Assembly (NCBI GenBank): GCA_036924285.1
Contig: JAYKYS010000007.1
Coordinates: 17,670,001 to 17,734,000, forward strand
Origin: Asterella californica
Taxonomy: Eukaryota > Streptophyta > Marchantiopsida > Marchantiales > Aytoniaceae
Direction: 5' to 3'
Length of the DNA stretch: 64,000 bases
The notes under the pieces are model-generated. The model was not told where the DNA came from. It saw nothing but the letters and a program-made list of their open reading frames with translations, and did not search any database. Position numbers and translations under genes: made by a program. This document shows, piece by piece, positions 58,243 to 64,000 of the stretch. Position 1 is the stretch's first letter, and every line of letters starts with the position of its first letter.

Positions 58243-59370
58243 TTGACGATTGGTGCCCAAAGGCGAAGCGGCTGAGAGTCACAAGGTAGAATGACCTAGT
58301 GCAGAGCGATTGGGAGCTCCGTGATGAAGCGACCTAGTGTGACACCACCGGACGTCTCAAGTTGAAGTCATCGAGCATCCTAGGTGGAGCGATCTAGTGT
58401 GGAGTCACCGAGAACCTCGAGGTAGAGTGATCCAAGGTGGAGTGATTCGATCAAAGGTGCGATGACCAGACGCCTCGAGGTGGAGCGATCGGACCAAAGG
58501 TGAGACGATTGGACGACCTAGGATAGAATGATCTGACCAAGGATGGAACGACCAGATAATCCAAGGTGGAGTGATCCAACCTAAGGTGGAACGACATGAC
58601 AAGTGGAGTGGAGCGGAGCGATCCAAGATGGAGCAACTCGACCAAGAGTGGGATGACCAGACGTCTCGAGATGGAGTGATATATGGTGGAGCAATCCAAC
58701 CAAAGGTGAGATGATCAGACGTCTCGTGATAGAGCGACTTATGGTAGGGCGATCCAACCAAAGGTGGGACAACCGGACGCCCTTAGGTGGAGTGAACAGA
58801 CAGTTTGAGATGAAAAGACTCAAGGTGGAGCGACCGGATGCTCCATGATAGACGACCCATCCAAGGATGAGACAATTGAGATCTCTAGGATGGAGTGACC
58901 AGGGGCCTCAAGATGAAGCAACATAGTATGGAGCGTCCGAGTGCCTAGAGTGGAGAGATCTGATCAAAGTTGATGCGACTGAGAGCTTCGAGGTGGATCT
59001 ACTCAAGATGGAGTGACTAGGTGTTCCAAGGTGGAGGATCAGACGTCTTGGTATGGAGCGATCGAGAGTCTCCAGATGGAGTGACCGGACCAAAGATGAG
59101 ACGATCGGGTGCCTTAGAGTGAGAACGATCGGTGCTCTAGGATAGAATGATCTGACCAAAGATGGTATGACTGGGTGCATCAATATAGAACGACGTATGA
59201 TAGCGCCATCCGACCAAGGGTGAGACAACCGGACACCTTAGGCTAGAGCGAACGGACGACGACGATCGGGACCCCTAGGATGAAACAATCAGCCTCGAGA
59301 TGAAGCGGCCTAGGATGGAGCACCTAGGTGTCCAAAGTGGAGCCACCCGGCCAAGGGTGGAGAGACATGA
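58243..59370. repeat. Degenerate minisatellite, about 1.1 kb
   Basis: Loose repetition of words such as 'GGTGGAGCGATC', 'GACCAAAGGTGAGACGA' and 'CGGACGCCT', spaced by roughly 30-45 bp throughout. The minus-strand reading keeps open frames with repetitive 'SLVRSLH', 'WSDHSI' and 'GRPIV' words. These frames (118, 106 and 82 codons) are by-products of the repeat. Confidence 0.75.
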
Positions 59371-59399
59371 CGTCTAGAGATGAAACGATCATCATTCTG

Positions 59400-60840
59400 C
59401 ATACATAGGTAGGTGAACTACCTAATGGCTCTCATTTTTGCACGCACAATCTCTAGATTTGCTTTTGTGGGTAGTTATGCTTTGGTAAATAGGGTTGTTA
59501 AGTCTTATCAAATAGAGTAGTTATACTTTCATCTATAGAGCACAAGTCATTTAGAATGAAATGTGATGGAACATTAAATAGACTCTTATGGGTTAATCTG
59601 ATATAATGCAATTTTGGACCCCATAGTATAAGAGGAGGCTATCAAGTGTGAAGTTCATTCCATTCTTCATTGAATCTTCAGAGAATCAGATGTCTATTTC
59701 TCTCACATTTTCTAATTTACAATCGTGTTGTTTGCGATTTAGAATTTTATTAGTTACGTGGACTGCACTTACAGTCCTCGTTTGGACTAGGGTGATCTGA
59801 CCATCTCGGCTAGTGTTTTTTGTTTCTAAGTGATCACGATTGACGATTGTTTGTTGACACAATACTAGAGAAATAGATAATAATTAGCTACGTTGATTAT
59901 AATAGTCAATTCACTGGAAAGAAGTGTAAAGAAGATGAGTAGTTGTTTATATGATATTTTGGTGTAAAACTTTATGTTTTGGTATAATAAAGGTTAGATA
60001 CTCCACCTTCACATTCTTGCTTCTAGAGTAACTGTAGACGATAATTGAAATAAGAATCATTTGAATAAAGCTTAAGGTTGACTTTGTAAAATAGATCTTG
60101 GATATATTATGTTATACTATTGTATTATTATGATTGTCAACCATGAGATTTATTATTGTCGATCACAAAAAATACTTCAACGTGTTCTTTCCACTCCAAA
60201 ATCATACAACCATCGAATCCATCAAGAAAGGAGAAGAGGCGATCGGATTGAAGCATCTGGTGCTTATACCATTTGGTTTGATATGATCCGTGTTTGTTCT
60301 ACGTGAGAGGACCCAGTGTGTTGTGGATTTCATATGCGTTGAATACTAGAACGATGAAATCCTTTTGAGTCGTAGATATGAAAGTATTGTATAAGGTTCA
60401 TATTATAATGCACCGGTCGATGCAGTTATGACTCCGGATCCTCTATATAGGCTTTAATATAGTCTTTGGATGGTATTAAGATGTGTTGTTGTGTTACACC
60501 CTCTTGTCAAACCAAACTTGGCAGGCATGGTCAAGTTTTGAATCACAGCTGAATGGTCATTATAACTATTTGATGCAAAAAATTTTTAGTGTCCCATGTC
60601 GATTTTCTTAGGTTAATTATAATCATAAAGTTCTCTCAGCACCAATATGCATGCAGCATGCACTTCTGGGCAGAGAAGACGACAAGAGTGGAAAGAAGAA
60701 TTAAATCTAGAAGCGCAATTGGAGCAGACAGTGCAGTGAGATTTTATAGATCTAGTAATCAGTGTTAGAATATGATTGTTTATGGAATGTTAATTATAAT
60801 TTTTTGTATATTAAACAAACATGTAAAATAATTTTAAAAT
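59400..60840. other. AT-rich DNA, no gene recognised
   Basis: No long frame or known motif; short plus-strand frames only (for example 60,109-60,306). Confidence 0.4.
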
Positions 60841-60849
60841 TAAAATATA

Positions 60850-61045
60850 TATATTATGTACATAGTGCATTCCAGAAACTCTGGAGAAAATCCATAACCC
60901 ATGTAATTTGAAGCACGTTCCAAGAATCATAAGATCGAAACATTTTCTTGCCAAAAATTATATCTTATTATAAGTTTAATTTGTCACCTAATCTTTCCGG
61001 CAGGAAAGATTAGGTGACAAATTTGCCTTCCTCCATCAGGAGGAG
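60850..61045 (-). repeat. Double-hairpin repeat, copy 13
   Basis: Inner signature 'AAAATCCATAACCCATG' near 60,890, then a perfect 21-bp hairpin 1 (arms 60,978-60,998 and 61,003-61,023, loop ggca). Hairpin 2 is at about 61,028-61,043 (CCTCC / GGAGG). The hairpin 1 stem differs in sequence from all other copies but pairs without a single mismatch. Confidence 0.65.
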
Positions 61046-61872
61046 GTAGAGGAGTTATTTTTTGAAATAAAATTGATGCAATATATCAGTTACCACAATG
61101 TTAGGCTACCAAAATAATCTTGGAGTGATCTTGGAATAGTTCCATATTTTGAGTCACCATTTAAATTATATCTCACTATTCCATGATCTAAAAATTCTCA
61201 AATCTTGCAGGTGAGATTCTCATGTCGTCTACCTCGATTGTATAACTCAAGTTGATTTTACAAAGAATATTACGATGGTTTTAAAAATAAAACTAAAATT
61301 TTTTAACATATTTAATCATATGTACAAGAGGTGACAAATTAGATTCCCATATAAATGTGTCTAATGACTAGTCTACCAAATATTGAATCATAATACATGC
61401 ACTCCCTACAACTCATCCCACTTCGGGATTAAGACTCGCATATTTCCCGTCTTCCCCACCTCTAGCGAAGAGGAAGCAGTGACTAAGAAGATTAGTTTTG
61501 CTCAAAATGGTCTTCTAGTGTACTCCGGTAGATCTTTACATGGAACAAGAGCTGGTGGAAGACAGTAGTATTAAAGCCGAATTAACTTGTATTTCAAACT
61601 ACTTTTAAGCCTCGAGCACTACTCAGGCATATATATAAGGCCGAAAAACTTGGCTCCAACTAAAACCTTTCCTAGTTTGGAATCACTCTCGACTAAGTAT
61701 CCTTTGATATCTAAAGCGTCTGTCTTCTGTGATCACTACGCTGTTTTGACTTATTAGCTAGAGCCGGACAGTTCATCTCACTTTGTGCATTAACATGTAT
61801 AGATTACACAAAATTACAAAATTGTTTTCTTATGTCACTTTCTGTATCGCTTGAATACTTGATCATAATGGA

Positions 61873-62220
61873 ATGTATGGTCACGAGCTTGCAGATGCTC
61901 TAGGCAGACATGCTACTACTTCATCTGTCCTCCCAACTGAGACTATCTATACTCATTCTCTAAAGACCAGTCTCTGTCCTACACTCATCATAGGCACAAC
62001 AAGAAGTCTCTTCCTCCTCTCACGCAGATCAGAATTGGTCATCTGCTATAAGCGCGTACTCTATGAGTTTCAACATCCTTTGAGTCCCCGATTTGCAGAC
62101 TTTGTGACATTGAAGAAGATACTAGATGCACACTTTTGCTCAAGGCTATGCTACTCGCATCACTTGGAATACATTCTCTCACTCAGGATTCTCTTTAACG
62201 CAGTTCCAGTCTACAAGTAG
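61873..62220 (+). pseudogene. Possible LINE-type RNase H tail
   Basis: 115 codons starting 'MYGHELADALGRHATTSS', similar to the end of the RNase H domain of plant non-LTR retrotransposons (G-N/H-E-x-A-D-x-L/A). The rest has no motif, and the upstream sequence shows no further RNase H block. Weak call. Confidence 0.3.
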
Positions 62221-62475
62221 TGACTTACCGTTTCTGCTCACTAGTTTACATTCCCCTGTTTACAGCCCTTCTCATCTGACTTTGCCTCTTTGGTTTTTAC
62301 TTGGCATCGTTAGTTCCCTTTCTGCTCATTCATTATCCTTCTTCTGCCCTTTCCTATTTCATTCCTTCTCTCCTCCCCTCCCTTCATTATAGTATTCTTA
62401 TACAGTTTAGGCGTCCTTGGCCCTCTAGGCTGCATCGCCTCACGACAAACAAACATACCAGCTCTCGGTTACAAC

Positions 62476-62521
62476 TTTCCGTTATCAATTAAAACGTCAA
62501 AGTTTTAATTGATAACGGAAA
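62476..62521. repeat. Perfect 20-bp foldback
   Basis: TTTCCGTTATCAATTAAAAC (62,476-62,495) pairs exactly with 62,502-62,521; loop gtcaaa. Confidence 0.9.
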
Positions 62522-62524
62522 CTT

Positions 62525-63600
62525 CGCACCTCTTTTAAATTCTTGCAAGTGCATTCCTGTCAGTTATTCAGTAATTTGTTATACTCAAAGCGTATCCATT
62601 GGTACTCTCTTACACTTTCGTGACTGAGTGTTTCCCTCCCGCTTTTTACCAAATCTGACTTCATAATTCGAGAAGGTGGTAGGAATCAGCGAGATATTCC
62701 AGAGATCTTATGAAGCCCCACTCAAGCGATGAAGCCAACGACCGACACTAAAACTTGGCTTCGTCACTTCGTAGTAGTGATTTGTACGTAAAGCTGGAGA
62801 GGAAGTAAATGTGGGTTCCACTAGGAGAAAGTTTCAGGTGAACGGTTTAATTCTGTCATGCACAAAAGCTAGGTGGGAGAACAACTTACTTGTTTGTTGA
62901 AAGGAAATAGCGGTGGTATCGCTCGGGACGATGATACACCTTCCGATTTTATGGGAGACACAAGCTCCTTGTACTAACAAACTTTCCAACGGATGTGCCG
63001 TGTTCAAATTCCCACAACTTCTCCCTACAGCCGTACCAGCACCAGGGGACCGGACACAACATTTCTGTGACACACCAGTAAAGCTCTTCCAACAATTCCT
63101 CCTTTTGGTACTTAGTATCGGGATTCACTAACCACGGAAAGAGCAAACAACCGCTTTCTGAATCTGAGAGCAATCTGGTTTCTGTAACAGGAAAAGCCTC
63201 CTGATACGTAGAAGATTACCTTCCTTTCTAATTCACATTCTCGTTTGAGTGGTAGCTGAAAATCTGAAAACCTAAAACGCATGGGAAGCCCAAAATCAGG
63301 GCGAGATCCTATCCCGGAAGTTTTCATCCATCTTCAGTGGACCACTCACCTGTACATGAATAGTAGTGATCTCAAGTGTATTGGTACCAGCATATTCTTC
63401 CCCTCTGGGTGGTAACAGAGCCAATCCCAGTTGTGCCGCGGAGCTTCCCCGTATAGAACAGGCGGCAGGCATGTTACAACTGAGTGCAATCTACACAGAG
63501 GAATATACGAAGACCTGACTTCTATCATTCAAGAATGCGTGCTTCTCTTTATGTTCCACAATAAAATCTTCTCAAAGTACAACATAGCAAGAGATGTACA
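62525..63600. other. No gene recognised
   Basis: Short overlapping frames on both strands. Minus-strand 63,346-63,528 and 62,834-63,073 look coding-like in composition but have no known motif. Confidence 0.3.
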
Positions 63601-63610
63601 GCACTGAATT

Positions 63611-63805
63611 TCATCTCGCTCGAGCTTTTTGTTGAGCAAGTTGCATCTCCCGCTGAGTCGTCGCAATTCGCTCTGCGTACATGGGTAATTGACAGATCTC
63701 CCGTATTTCCTCTAATAACACGTCCTCTGTAATCTTATCTTGTATGCTTGACATAACCTGCAACCACGTTGTACATCCAGAACATTTATGAACACAAGAG
63801 CTCAT
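63611..63805 (-). other. 64-codon frame, faint saposin-like Cys pattern
   Basis: Contains C-x2-C in 'KCSGCTTWLQVM', then a 'TEDVLLEEIREICQLP' helix ending in Cys-x-Leu-Pro. This order resembles the first half of a saposin B domain. The second half and its cysteines are not visible nearby. It could be an exon near the window edge or chance. Confidence 0.2.
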
Positions 63806-64000
63806 CTTTTGAAGAGCGAGAAATACTTTGAGAATCCTATGAAAGAGTCTCGGGAGCCAGGATGCATGCCAGTGACATACGACCGGGTGGAGTGGCGCAA
63901 GATCTATCCTCCAAACACCAAACTGAAATTAATTCATCACTACTCATACCAAGGCACTGAAGTTTCGGAGAGCTTCTGAAACAAATGAATTCCAAGCACC

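Noticed and set aside
62126..62492. 88- and 63-codon plus-strand frames rich in Ser, Pro and Leu
   Set aside because: Low-complexity CT-rich DNA; no domain, and the frames overlap one another.

Overview
The window reads as nuclear DNA of a land plant, most likely a bryophyte or another early-diverging lineage. The base composition is about 40% GC. It carries two kinds of Ty3/gypsy retrotransposon typical of such genomes, and a broken homologue of the plant pentatricopeptide-repeat protein At4g35850. The species is an inference; a liverwort such as Marchantia would fit, but nothing here proves it. The stretch is gene-poor and repeat-rich, and almost every recognisable coding sequence is damaged. 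It resembles heterochromatin or a degenerating, non-recombining region.

Layout. At 1-2.3 kb lies a minus-strand gag and LTR of gypsy family A, cut by the window edge. At 3.7-7.6 kb is a minus-strand gypsy family B pol; its middle third is inverted in place and a 1.2-kb sequence is inserted in the reverse transcriptase. At 8.0-8.9 kb is the 3' end of a gypsy family C element on the plus strand, with a PHD-finger-like C-terminus and LTRs. From 11 to 31 kb, and again near 40 and 61 kb, many copies of an unclassified short repeat appear; many end in two adjacent hairpins whose stems differ between copies while remaining paired. A degenerate minisatellite occupies 11.2-12.5 kb, the PPR pseudogene 17.3-21.4 kb and a tandem array 25.9-26.8 kb. 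A 241-codon open frame of unknown function lies at 32.0-32.7 kb, with a 65-bp tandem repeat at its 5' side. Inverted-repeat structures, a 183-codon membrane-protein frame and a MITE lie at 37-42.5 kb.

From 43.9 to 57.9 kb runs one degenerate minus-strand family C element: partial LTR, gag, protease, RT, RNase H, integrase and a truncated PHD linker. It was split by a later insertion of a 6.45-kb family A element at 47,252-53,704. That insertion has two LTRs of about 2 kb, PBS, PPT and a 4-bp target duplication; it carries gag but no pol. A degenerate minisatellite (58.2-59.4 kb) and mostly unassigned DNA follow.

The most unusual things are the double-hairpin repeat family and the many perfect short inverted duplications (about 11-20 bp arms with short loops), several inside decaying genes. 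Also notable are two longer miRNA-precursor-like foldbacks, and an in-frame gag stop shared by two family A copies. No rRNA, tRNA or CRISPR was recognised by eye.
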